Positions 12,216 through 23,464 of a stretch of DNA of 64,000 bases are shown here, in pieces. The DNA is from Erythrophleum ivorense (taxonomy: Eukaryota > Streptophyta > Magnoliopsida > Fabales > Fabaceae). The translations under genes and the position numbers were made by a program. The stretch is from NCBI GenBank assembly GCA_026724425.1, contig JAIUCV010000007.1, positions 21,977,286 to 22,041,285 on the forward strand, written 5' to 3'. Position 1 is the first letter of the stretch. The number at the start of each line of letters is the position of its first letter. The notes under the pieces are model-generated. The model had not been told where the DNA came from. It worked only from the letters and a program-made list of their open reading frames with translations, and made no database searches.

Positions 12216-15176
12216 TGTAACAGCCAAGAAAAAAAAAAGGAATGAGAAAAGAAAAGGAAAGGAGAAAGCTGGAAAATTTTCGAAGAGCTGAGAATTTTCT
12301 AAGTCTTCTCGCCATAGCGAGAAATGGCCTAGCTATAATGAGAATGCCTCCTCGCAATAGCGAAAATGTTCCTAGCTATAGCGAGTGCGGGTATTCCATA
12401 CAAAAACCAAGGAGTTGCTCACCGTAGCGACGCCATAGCGAAGGCAGAGGTCTGGAACAGACACGATCTCGCCGTAGTGATGCCATAGCGAAGGTCTGGA
12501 ACAGACACGATCTCGCTGTAGCGACGCCATAGCGAAGGCAGAGGTCTGGAACAGACACAAGCTCGCCGTAGCGAGGGCAATGGCTCGCTATAGCGAGAGC
12601 GGTCCAGAAAAGTGAGAAAAAGAGAATTTGACTTTTTAAAAGCTTCCAAGTCTCTTATTTCTCCTTCTAACCGACTCAAGCTCACCATAGGAGAGAGAAA
12701 AGGACGGAGGAGAGAGAGAGAAGCTGAGGAGAAGAAGAAAGGACAAGAAAGGTAAAGATTCTCATGGCTTCCTCTTGGTATGTTGCCCTTCTCCCCTTCC
12801 TCTCTCTTTCCACGGTTGTAATAGCTAAGATTGTTAGGTCTTGAGTCTGGTTCAGAGGAGAGAGAGTGGGAAACCATTCTTGAGGGAGATTAGAAGTATA
12901 TAGTCTTCTCTTTCTTGCTTTCTTTTCTTAAGAGCTTAAGAGTTGAGAAAAGAGAGAGGATAGTTAATGGACTTTAGTGAGAGAAAAAGACCTAGATTGA
13001 GAAGCTCAGTAGAGCTGATTAGAAGTAATCCCTAGCTTAAGAATCAAGTATTAAGGTATTAATTTCATGCTTCTTGTGTGGTTAGGCTCAAGAGAAGTTC
13101 CCCATCTAGAAGTGGTATTGAAATCCACAAGGGAGGAGACAAGTGAAAGAGGAAGTAGTGAATAGCTAATAAAGTAGTTCTCTCCACTTTCTCTCATGCA
13201 TAATTGTGTGTTTACATTGTCTTGCTTGTGTGTATGAATGATATGAGCTATGAGAAGTGTGTTAGCATGATGATATGATATGAAGTGAAATGATGATTTC
13301 TATGATTGTTTTGATTTGCTTGAGGAAATGGAAAAGCCAACAACCCTATAGCCAAGGTGAGGATGAGCCAAACCCTTAAGTTGGTTGAGACAAGAGTAAA
13401 GAGTCTCCCAAAAGTGAGGTTGACTCCCAAAGAGTAAGGGTTGAGTCTAAGGACCTCTAAAGAATAGGTAAGGCAAAACCAAAAGCCACAAGGGAGTGGG
13501 TGAAGCTAATCCATGTACTTAGCAAGCTTCTAAATGTTATGTATGGCCTACTCACATGTTGAGAATGTTTTTCCTTTATGCATGGACAATTCACATGTTA
13601 CAAATGTTTTTCATCATGGTTTTAATGCTAACATGCCATACATGCATAATGAGACTTGTTACATGCGATATATGTATGATTGAATGAGTGTTGAACTACT
13701 GAGATTCTCTGAATCTCACCCTCCCTCTCCACCATCCAACCATGTCAGGTGGACTAAGTAAGGCTAGAGATGGGAACCACCACCAAGCATGAGGCTAGGG
13801 AGACTAAAGAAGAGTGTAAAGGAAATTCTTGTAAATACATTGTACATGAGACAAGTGATGTAAAGTATTGATGTATATGATGTAGCATTATAAATGTTGT
13901 AAGACAATGTATGTAAGATGATGTATAGATGAGAATGCAACTCATTTTGAGTGAGAAAGTAAGTCTTGAATGTGAAATGCTTAATGTTAGCATAGGCATT
14001 ATAGGTGCATAAGTGGGCATGGGATAGTGAGTTTTTCCAATCTAAGTTACTAGACACTTGAGCCATGATTGATGGCCCCTAGAGATGCTTTCTCATATGC
14101 TCAAAGAGTCATAGAAGTAGAAGGACCAAGATTGGACCCCATGAACCCCACTTTTGGCCAAGAAAAGGCCTTTTTGCACTTGATGTCATAGATTAGCCAT
14201 ATGACCTCTTCTTGTTCTGAAATTTGACATGTAACTAGATCATGTTGAGAGATTTCTGGGAAGCTAAAGTTCATGTCATTTAGAGGTCTATAGCATGTTC
14301 TATGATTTTTCAAAGTTGACATCAGAAATTCGGATTTCAGAAATCACTGTTCATTTGGTCAATTTGAGAATCGTGTCATCCGAGGGGCAAACGTAGTCCA
14401 ATGGCTACGAAATTTTATACACAGAAACTAGATGGTCACAATGACTTTTAGGAACTGGAAGCACCTCATTTAGAGGTCTAGATAGGAAGTTATGCAATTT
14501 CGAAGTTCCTGCCCAGAATCAGACACCCAACCAGACCCGAAGTACTGTTTCATCGGTTTCCGGGGATTTGGCTTAGTGAACTGATCTGGAGATATTTTTT
14601 TCCTCTAGCTAACATCCACATATTTCCATAGAAATATAGTTTGAAAGCATTGGATTTTTTTGGAATTAGTTAGACATTTTCAAAGTCTATATCAGTAAAC
14701 TGCGACAACAAAGGAGCCCCCTCTGACCAGTGAACGATTTCGATGTCAAAAGCCTGGTACATGAGATATTGAGACTTCTACTTATTTTTACCATAAAGTA
14801 GACATCTTAAGCTTTCTAGAATGACTAAGATCATGCAGTTACAATTTTTCTGCATTTAGTTATGGATTTTCAAACTTAGCCCAGAAATGAAGCAAAATCT
14901 GCCAAGAACGAAAATGCATGTCTCCAATCCCTTTTTGCTCTCCATGAGTTTAAAGCATATATTTGGGATTGTAATAAGTCTTAATAATGAAATTAAGCAT
15001 GAGGAAGCATAGAAAGAGCTCAAACGGTCCATGTTACTTCTAAGTGGATCTTTACCCATACATAATGCCATAGAAAGGAAGCACCAAGGTAGAGTAAGTT
15101 AGCTCCCTTGTAAGTTTTACATGTGCATAAGAGTATGTGGGCATGATGGGTATGAGGTAGAAAGTAAGGTGTTACA
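12216..15176 (+). mobile_element. Solo LTR family B, copy B1, TSD GTAAA
   Basis: This 2961-bp unit starts TGTAACAGCC and ends GGTGTTACA. GTAAA flanks both sides (12211-12215 and 15177-15181), a perfect 5-bp target-site duplication. Such a unit with TG..CA ends and no internal coding region is a solo LTR left by recombination between the two LTRs of an integrated retrotransposon. Landmarks: palindrome array (12308-12597), the AGTTCTCTCCACTTTCTC box with ATGCAT (about 13168-13200), the degenerate 30-bp minisatellite (13320-13520), the GAGATTC/GAATCTC hairpin (13701-13717) and the GTCCAATGGCTACGAAATT block (about 14396-14414). B2 is its close relative throughout. An antisense open frame over the array is not a gene. 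Confidence 0.9.
12308..12597. repeat. Palindrome array CTCGCTATAGCGAG in LTR B1
   Basis: About a dozen variants of the near-palindromic word CTCGCYRTAGCGAG lie in under 300 bases. Examples are CTCGCCATAGCGAG, CCTAGCTATAGCGAG, CGTAGCGACGCCATAGCGA and the perfect 14-bp palindrome at 12584-12597. The right half is organised as about three tandem units of 44-50 bases, each with GGTCTGGAACAGACAC. The array is CG-rich in an AT-rich element. Confidence 0.85.
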
Positions 15177-15703
15177 GTAAATGTTCATTTTAGAAACAGA
15201 ATTGATTGCCGTTGCTAATTTTCGATGCTAAAATGAAATTTTCTAGTAGAACCCTTCCATTCCTTCTCCTCTATTATCTTAACCTAAACTCCCCAAACTG
15301 AGAAAATAAAATCCACAACTAAATTTATCTTGAGCTAAATGCGTTCAATGATCATATGAACCTTTTAATAAAAATATATATTTCTTAAAATTTTTATTTA
15401 AATGTGTTTTATTTTTTAAAAATAATAAAATTTGTTTCTTAAAAAAATATAGTTATTATTATGGGAACTTCTTAATCACAAGAACCTAGATTAATCTAAC
15501 TCAATCTAACCCACTTATAGGGCCTAAAAGATTCGATGGCCATTATTTATCAAGTTTCTTATAAGAAACTGATACAACAAATTGTCTAAATTGCTTTAAA
15601 TAAACCAACTTTAACATAACAAGCCGATCTAATCAAATAGTTTTTACAATTCTACTAGATAATTTAACTTAACTGTTATCATTAGCACACTATCTAAAAA
15701 GCT

Positions 15704-15712
15704 TATAAATAG
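15704..15712 (+). promoter_or_regulatory. Candidate TATA box (TATAAATAG)
   Basis: TATAAATAG is followed within about 100 bases by pyrimidine-rich sequence (CTTAGCTCTATCTTACTAAG), the layout of many plant LTR promoters. No LTR termini or downstream gene could be tied to it, so it may be the remnant of an old LTR or chance. Confidence 0.3.
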
Positions 15713-16382
15713 AGCACCTTTATAACATAGGAGGAGAGGTACAAAATCCATCATACTTAGCTCTATCTTACTAAGCCTAAGAAATATAATCTTTTATTTA
15801 GCTGCTATTGTATCCTTCTTGGCCCCTCTATAATTAATACAAATCGTTGCCACTTTGATCTCTCATTCCCTCTAATTCCTTTTTCATTTGAATCGTAATC
15901 TCTCAAACCAAAACAATTATATTTATAATTGTGTTTATGTTGAAATTAATATAAATATAAAAAAGCAAGTTGTAGCCTATAGTTAATATAAGTATAAAAA
16001 AGAATTTCTATCAATTTATTAGATATACGAATAGTTAAAAATGAAAAAAAAATTAAAAAAAATATTGCATTCAAAAATGAAGAAGGGAGGGGTAGTATAA
16101 TTGTTTTTAATCGTTTCTTTTGAATGGCAGTTAGAAGTTGAAAAAAAGAATATAAAATAAAAAATTGATTGATGATAGTAGTAAAAAGTAGACTTGATCA
16201 TGGTTGATCTTATTTAAAAATGGATCAAGCATGTGGAAAAAAGAGCCAAAAAACTAGACCTAGGGTAGGTATTGTTTTAAAAAATGGGCCTAAGCCTAGC
16301 CTTTAAAAAGAGTGAAAAGAAATTTTTTTAAAAATCTTTTTCATTTTTAAGAAAAGTAGCAAATCAAGTTGAGTGCCACTAA

Positions 16383-16565
16383 CTAATCAATCTTTGGAAC
16401 ACAAGGCTGTGAATGTAATGTGCTAGCTAAAGGAGTCAAACTAAAATCATGCACCTTGGAAAATTGCTTACATTCATTGAGGGTGGTCTCTGCACCATGT
16501 CTATAATTCAAATGCGCTTCAAAATGCATATCTTTGAATCCATCCCTTGAGCCTCCATGGTGCAT
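16383..16565 (-). other. Short unrecognised open frame, possible captured exon
   Basis: A 60-codon open frame on the minus strand has a balanced composition (His, Asp, Glu, Cys and Lys well represented) unlike the low-complexity AT-rich surroundings. I do not recognise the protein. It has no evident ribosome context, domain motif, signal peptide or splice partners. It may be an exon scrap of a host gene or chance. Nothing on either side supports a gene model. Confidence 0.2.
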
Positions 16566-16575
16566 TCAATCAACA

Positions 16576-16595
16576 ATATATATATATATATATAT
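16576..16595. repeat. (TA)n microsatellite
   Basis: A pure run of alternating A and T, about 20 bases long. Confidence 0.9.
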
Positions 16596-17024
16596 TAATA
16601 TGAGTTAGTCTTTTAAAACATGGCCATTTTTTATTGAGCTTATGTCTTTTCTCTTTTTGGGGGACTAGACTTATTGAGCCAAATGACCTTCTCATCCCAT
16701 GATCAAGTTTAGTGGGAAGAGATACTTAGTATGTTACAACAATACTGTAGTGCTTATTGATAAAGCATAATAAGTAAAAATGGAATTATAATTATTTTAA
16801 ATCAACATACAAATAAATACTATTAATTAAACCAACCTTAACTGACCAAAAAATTAATTTGTCCCCTCTCTTAAACAATTTTAATGAGTCCAATATCTTT
16901 TTCTCTTTTAGATCTCATATCTAACACCACCTAAATTGTTTTTCTCTCTTGTCTCTTTAAAATCATTTTTTTGGGTCATCCCTTCATGTTAAAAGTCATT
17001 TTCTCTTTTTCCTTTTGAAAATTA

Positions 17025-17416
17025 AGAGCGCCTTTGGTTTGTGGAAATATTTTCTATTTTTATTCTCTATTTTCATTCCATAAAATTTATTTTCATTTAC
17101 TAGTTTGCATTATTAGAAAAAGAAATTATTTGTTTTGTAAAGTAAAAAAATTGTTCATTTTTGTTTACTTCATAAAATGTGAGTTTGATTATCAAGACTT
17201 GTGAGATTATTTTGGTTTTCTATTATAATCATTTTAATGTCTTATAAAATTATTAAAATGCCACTAATCATTACATAAAAACTACTAAAAATAAACATTT
17301 CTTATTTCTAGCCTAATTCTTTTTATCTACTAAAATGTACCAAACACAATTTTAATTATGTTTTTTTTTATTTTCAACAAAAATAAAAATACAAAAGTAT
17401 AAAACCAAACAAACCT
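17025..17416. mobile_element. Possible degenerate hAT-like MITE
   Basis: The interval begins AGAGCGCCTTTGGTTTG and ends ACCAAACAAACCTT, so TTTGGTTT is present inverted at both ends, and ACCAAACAC also occurs inside near 17339. Terminal GCG..TTTGGTT motifs are usual for plant hAT-type miniature elements. The terminal repeats match only partially and no 8-bp duplication was confirmed. If real, it truncates the outer end of the copia 3' LTR that follows. Confidence 0.28.
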
Positions 17417-17424
17417 TAAATATT

Positions 17425-17709
17425 TCATTTCAGTATAAAGGTAATAAAAAGTATAAGAAAATATAACAAGAGTAAGAGAAAAAATTGAGAGGAGAAAGAA
17501 GTGGACATATTTCATTCACTTAGATACTTTGTATTTAATACATAATTTCTATTTATAGACATTTTACTATAAAGATAGACCTATAAGTTATAATAACATA
17601 AATATGAATCAGTTAGAAGTCATGAAGTATATACCATTAAACATGAGAAAGAATCATAGAGAGTTATGCTTTAGGGGTTATGGATATCCACATACATATA
17701 TCATTTACA
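17425..17709 (-). mobile_element. Ty1/copia 3' LTR remnant
   Basis: This segment aligns by eye with 49870-49937 plus 50587-50663, for example AAATATAAnAAnAGnAAGAGAAAAA then TTCATTCACTTA, and the ATAGACCTATnAGTTA phrase. On the minus strand it has a TATAAAT box (17551-17557). Next to its inner end (17711-17728), the minus strand reads ATCCAAAGGGAAA, the position and form of a copia polypurine tract. The retained order LTR, PPT, pol 3' end fixes a minus-strand copia element. The outer boundary is not exact. Confidence 0.65.
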
Positions 17710-17744
17710 ATATTTCCCTTTGGATGTCCATTAACAAATAATAT

Positions 17745-17915
17745 GCTTCATTAAAATCTTACTAGGAAAAGCTCAATGCAATAAAAATCTAGTGAAGGCA
17801 AAAAGAGTACACAACATTTATAATACCAATTGTAAGCTGCTTCATTAAAAACCTTACTAGGAAAACCTAGTGAAATAAAAATTTAGTAAAGGCAAAAAAA
17901 GTACACAATATTTAT
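17745..17915 (-). repeat. Copia 3' tandem repeat, units 1-2 (period about 94)
   Basis: The phrase GCTTCATTAAAAnCTTACTAG starts at 17745 and again at 17839, each followed by AAAAATYTAGTRAAGGCAAAAARAGTACACA. The third unit resumes at about 21670 beyond LTR A3, which inserted inside the array. This is the copia untranslated region between pol and the 3' LTR. Confidence 0.75.
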
Positions 17916-20900
17916 TGTAATACTATAATTTCTAGCTCATATCATGCCATATCTATGCTTCTCCTTATGCATCTCATGGAAGAACCAAGAAAATAGCATA
18001 AACATAATGAATATTTTGGCATTGCATCGCATATGAAAATTTTATTCGGTGTCATATGGGCCATGTGAACTCATACATCACATTTATATATTTAATTACA
18101 TAAATGGAACTCAATTGCATCATCAAAAGTGACCTACATCTCATGGAACTCAAAGGGAAGTTTAAAATACATGTATATATTTTCGGCCAGATTTTCCTCT
18201 TTTCTGTCATAAATTTTGGAAAATCATAACTAATTCTAGACAAATCGAAATCATACACTCTTGGATATTATGGAAAGCTACACATGTCTAATTTATGCTA
18301 AAAATAAGTCTAGATCATAACATCTAACACAGAGGATGTTTGACATTCAAAATGGTCTAGAGGTCAGGCTGTCCACTGGTGCTATCATAGAATTATGTAG
18401 CAAACTTTAAAAATGCCCAATTAATTCCAAAACACTCCAATCCATACAAATGATACCAATCTAGAAGGATGTGGATGTTGGATGGAGGGAAAAAATAACT
18501 CCAAGCTGGTTTAGGCATATTTAGACCTCGAAACTCAATCAAACAATAACTGAGGTTGGCTGGAATTCCTGATACTGAATAGATTTTTTGAAAATTCATA
18601 TCTCCCTTTTTAGATATCCAAATGAGGTGCTTCTAATTGGCACAAGTTACTGGAAATTTCTAATTTCTCTGTATAAAATATCATAGCAATTGGACATTAT
18701 TGGAATGTTGTGTGATAGATCTCATTTTCGGACCTGAGTGAATAGTAACATGACCAAAACCAAAAAATTTGCCAACTTCAAAAATTCATCAAATATTCTC
18801 TAGACCTCCAAAAATTCTTTTCTTGAGCTTCCCAAAAATCTCTCAAGAAGCTCTATTTGCATGCCAAATCTCAAATCAAGAAGAGCTCATTTGGATAAAA
18901 AGTGATATAGGGTTCCATTATAGTCAATTTTGTCTCCATATAGGATACTAAAATGTCTAAATGGCTTTCTTTGGGGTTTGGCACCTCTTAGGAAAGTTTA
19001 AAAGTATAGTTAGGACTTGTGTGAGCTGCCCAAATGGTCCCAACCCTCATGCATCTCATTTTGGTCTTCTCACCCACACTTATACACCATTCCATAACAT
19101 CATTCAAGAAGTTACAATGCCATGACATGCTCATATTGCATTCTAATGATCACATAATACATTCTCCCATTTATACATGACATATTATCATAGTTACATG
19201 TATTCATAACATCATAATACATATACATCCATTGGTTACATCATTTGCCAATTGTATGGTTTTAAAGTGACAAAATTTAAGCACTTTAATGTCATCTTCT
19301 CATCTTCAAGATGGTTGGCTTCCATTACCTTACTCTCTTAGTCCACCTAGCATGTTAGAGCATTGGAGAAGAGGGAATGAAATTCAAAGAATCCCAATAG
19401 CTCATCTTCCATTCAATCATACATAATGAATGCAAACAAGTCTTATAAATGTATGTATGGTCATGTTGACATGTGCAAATATTCAAGAGGTATTCTTATC
19501 ATTTGAGAAAGTCATACATAGCATACAAAGGATTGCTAAGCAAGTGGATTGGCCTCACTCAATTTCTTGTGGATGTTGGACTTGCCTCACCTATTTTAAG
19601 AGATTCTTGGACTCAACCATGGTCTTGGAAGTCCATCTTAATTTTAGGCTACCTTTTACTTTATCTCAACCAATCTTAAGGGTTCTTGGCTCATTCTCAC
19701 CATGGCTAAGGGTTCTTGGCCTCACCACACTCAAGCAAACCCAAGCACACATCATAAGCATCATATGAAAGCATATTGTAATATCATGGCACCATGGGAT
19801 CAAAGTCATGCTAGAACACTTTTCATGGCTTAAAAATACACATACACACATTCAAAGACAAGTAAAACAAACAATCATGCATGAGAGAAGGAGGAGTGAG
19901 CTACCTTGGATACAATTACACACTTTTTCTCTTGAATCCAAGCTTCCTCTTTTGGCCACACTCACATAAAAGTGTGGGGATGATTTCTCTTGGCCTAAAC
20001 ACAATTTATGAAAGCCAATTAGGTTCATGGAATTAATTCTAAGGCTACACAACTTGCTTAGACACTAGGTTGATCTATACACCTCATTGTGGTTCTATAA
20101 TTGCACCTAATGAAAAAATACCTCTAAAAAAAATTCTAGGCTCCATTCTTTTCTTTTAAATATGATTCTTGACTCCTTTTAAGCCTCTTGAAGTCATCAC
20201 ACAATCAAAACCAAGAGCCTAACTACATATTGCTTCTTTCGGTTATATTATGGAACATAAGGCACCATCTCACTTTTTATGCTTTCTAAATTTTTTCCAA
20301 GGCTTCCTCTCATATTTATTCATCATATATGACTCAAAAATGGGTTTAGAAAAATTTAAAACTCTCCCTAGCTACTCAAACCCCTTTAGGCCGAGGCTAT
20401 GGAGGAATTAAGGCTTCATGGACTTTGCTTTGTTTTCTTAATGGAGGAAGCACATGGGGAGACTTTTAGAGATCTTAGGAGCTCAATTAAACTCTTGTTT
20501 AGACATAGGAATTAAGGTATCAAATCAGATTTTGCAACGAACATATGAAACCCTAGACTTTGTATCTTGAATTTCCATGGTTATTTGTTAATTCTCTTTG
20601 CATATTCTTAATCTTTACACCCTTTTTCCTTAGAATCACCCTTGGTTCTGCCTAAAAATCAGATCCTCTTAGGTCTTCTCAAGTGGGGCGAAATGGTGGA
20701 GAAGGGGAAGAAAGGATATCAACCATGGAAGAAGAAATTATTTTATTTTCTTGCTTTTTCTCACTTGAATCTTGCTTTCTCTAGGCTCCTTTCTTCAAAT
20801 CCGAATTTCCCCTAAGTTTATTACTTAAAATTGATTTATAAACTTCATTTTAATCAAAGGAAACAAAGGAGAATGGAGGAGAAGACGTTTGGATGGAAGA

Positions 20901-21651
20901 AAATATGAAAAACTACCAAAAAACCATACCTTTTTACCTTGATTTTTCTTCTCCTTCTTCTTCCCTTGGTGTGCCACTCTCCTAGGGTTTCTCCTCTGGT
21001 TTAGGGCAGAACAATATGAGACTAAATAAATGGGAGAGTGGGGTGGCTTATATATATAGGTGGAGGAGAATGGTTTTTTCAAAAATTCTCATTTTGCCCT
21101 TTGTTCTTGGCATTTTCGTTTCTCATTCATTTTAGCTCCTTTTTTAGAACTGTCTTTTCCATTATAAAATTTAGGTTCCCAATTTATTAAAATGCCTTTG
21201 GAATTACTCAAATTGAAGCTAAAACCTTCCCGAATAAATTTACCAATGTTCGAGTACATCGACATTGGAAAACATCCACCGAAGAGGATTTAATTATCCC
21301 GAGACTTCTCATGGTTTTTAAAACCTTTGAGAACCCTAGAGAACTCAAAACTTTCATTTAAAAAGTTCTCCTATATAAATTCTAAAATTTACTCAAAATT
21401 ATAAAAATGCCATTATGTTTCGTAAGATTTCCATCAAAATTTATTTCTTCATTCTAGCTCCGTTTTTCTTTCCATTTGAGGCTAGGATTCTAATTTTTAG
21501 GAGTTTAGAATATTTTTCAAATTTTTTGGGACCTTAACTACATCATTTCAAGGGACTTCCTTTTGTCTCCGGTAAGTTTTGTTCATTTACAGAAAAATCG
21601 TACGTTACATTTCTCATGTTTTATCTCATTTTCAGAAAACTGGATGTTACA
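17916..21651 (-). mobile_element. Solo LTR family A, copy A3, TSD TTTAT
   Basis: This 3736-bp minus-strand unit starts TGTAATACTATAA and ends GGATGTTACA. TTTAT flanks both sides (17911-17915, 21652-21656), a perfect 5-bp duplication, within the copia 3' tandem repeat. It holds the family landmarks in reverse order: GCCCAAATGGTCCCAA near 19030, the inverted minisatellite (about 19540-19740) and the GAGAGAAGGAGGAGTGAGCTACC block (19880-19905). There is no coding capacity. Its last 60 bases hold two successive termini (ACGTTACA at 21609 and ATGTTACA at 21651). Confidence 0.9.
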
Positions 21652-21656
21652 TTTAT

Positions 21657-21755
21657 AATACCCACTATAAGCTACCTCATTGAAAACCTTACTAGAAAAT
21701 TCCAATAATACAAAACCTTAGTGAAAGAAACAAGAGTATAGCACATATTTGACTC
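21657..21755 (-). repeat. Copia 3' tandem repeat, unit 3
   Basis: This continues the array interrupted by A3 (CTCATTGAAAACCTTACTAG, then CTTAGTGAAAG), rejoining units 1-2 after removal of the A3 insertion and one TSD copy. Confidence 0.7.
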
Positions 21756-21992
21756 CTTTTAACGATAATGTTATTTTATGTTCGAGTTAGCACATCCCAA
21801 TTATCATATACCAACTTCTCAAATGTGGTAATTGGTAATGCCTTAGTGAACAAAGTTGTCAGATTATCACATAAATGAATTTGTTGAACATTTATATCAT
21901 CATTCTTCTAAAGGTCATGAGTGAGAAATAAATTTAGAGAAATCTATTTCATTCAATCTCCTTTAACAAACTATCCTTTTAGTTGAGCTATG
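21756..21992 (-). pseudogene. Ty1/copia polyprotein C-terminus (RNase H tail)
   Basis: The minus strand encodes the end of a copia RNase H region: IAQLKG, then FLTHDL, DINVQQIHLCDNL, LFTKALP and TFEKLVY in the canonical order. Several in-frame stops are present (after IAQLKG, after GD and after THDL). The coding sequence is cut at 21992 exactly where family A copy A4 inserted; it resumes at 28521 with the codons just upstream (DNTSC). RNase H would normally remove the RNA strand during reverse transcription. The homology is unmistakable and the gene dead. Confidence 0.85.
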
Positions 21993-23464
21993 TGTGATAT
22001 CATAACTTCTAGCCTTTCTTATGCAAATTTTATGCATCATGCTATGCACTTCTCAAGAATCACAAGAAATAGAATATAAAATAATGAATATTTTAGCATT
22101 GTGCAGTGTACATATTTTTCATCCGATGCCCCGTGGACCATGTGAGATCATAAGTCACATTCTCATATTTAATTACATAGATATAACCCAATTCCATCAT
22201 CAAAAGTGGCCTAGAACTCGTGCAAAGGCAAGAGACACATAAAATTTCATGAAGTAGCCTCGGCCAGAAATTCCCATTTTCTGTCACAAATTTTGAAAAA
22301 TCATAACTAATTTTAAAAAAATTGAAATCATGCATTCTTTACCAACTATAAAGCTACAGGTGTCTACTTTATGTTAAAAATATGTACAGGTCATGAAACA
22401 TCACAAAGAGGACGTTTGACATTTGAAAAGGTACAGAGGTCTGACTGGATACTGGTACTAATATAGATTTATGTTGTAATCTTCAAAAATGTCTAATTAA
22501 TTCCACAAAAATCCAATCCATGCAAATGATACCAATTTCAAAAGATACACATGTTAACTAGAGCATAAAAATAATTCAAACCAGTCTAGGCACATCCAGA
22601 CCTTAAAAACTAATCAAACAGTAACCTAAATTTGACTGAACACCTGATACTGGATGGAAACTTCAAAAATTTATATTTCCCTCTCTAGACATCCAAATGA
22701 GGTGTTTCCAGTTGGCACAAGTCATTGGGAAGGCCTAGTTTCTCTTGTAAAATTTAATGGCAATTAGACATCATTTGCCCCCATAAGTGACAGAATTTAA
22801 TTTCGGACCAGTATGAATAGTACCCTAAACCAATTTCAGAAAAATTTTCAAATTTGAAAATTCATTAAATATTCCATAGACCTCCAAAAATTATACACTT
22901 TAGCTTCCCAAAAGGCTCTCAACAAGATCTAAATGCATGCCAAATCTCAGACCAAGAAGAGCTCATTTGGACAAAAAGTGGTATAACTTTCCAATATGGT
23001 CAATTTTGCTCTACACTGATACCAAATGTGTCCAAATGACTTTTCTTGATGTTTGGCACCTCTTGGGCAAGTTTAAAAGTATGAATATGACTTATATGGA
23101 CTACCCAAGTGGTTCCAAATCTCATGCATCTCAATTTGGCCTCTCGACTTCTATTATTACAGACATTTCCATAATGCTAGTTTTGCCATTACATGTCCAA
23201 GATGCACATTTCCATACATATAACCTTAAATCTCATTTATACATGATACATTAGCATAATTATACATAATCATAACATCATAGGACATATACAACAATGG
23301 ATTACAACATTTGCCACTCATATGGTCTTAAAGAAATAAAATCTATACACTTTGATATCCCACTCTCATCTTTTAAGTGGTTGGCTTCCATTTCCTTGTT
23401 CTCTTAGTCCACCTAGCATGTTAGAATATTGGAGAGGAGAGAATGAGATTCAAAGAATCCCAAT
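21993..23464 (-). mobile_element. Solo LTR family A, copy A4, left part
   Basis: A minus-strand family A LTR starts TGTGATATCATAACTTC at 21993. Its flanking 5-mers are CTATG (21988-21992) and TTATG (28516-28520), a duplication with one mismatch. LTR B3 interrupts it at 23465; removing B3 and one CCAAT gives a continuous family A element of about 3671 bp. A4 interrupts the copia RNase H reading frame. Confidence 0.85.

Larger units (their letters stand above)
15182..17024. other. AT-rich DNA, no recognisable gene
   Basis: No supported gene. Two items stand out and are listed separately: a promoter-like TATAAATAG at 15704-15712 and a compositionally distinct short open frame at 16383-16565. 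A (TA)n run of about 20 bases sits at 16576-16595. Confidence 0.4.

Noticed and set aside
16019..16201. 60-codon minus-strand frame rich in Phe and Tyr
   Set aside because: Low-complexity A/T DNA translated; no support.
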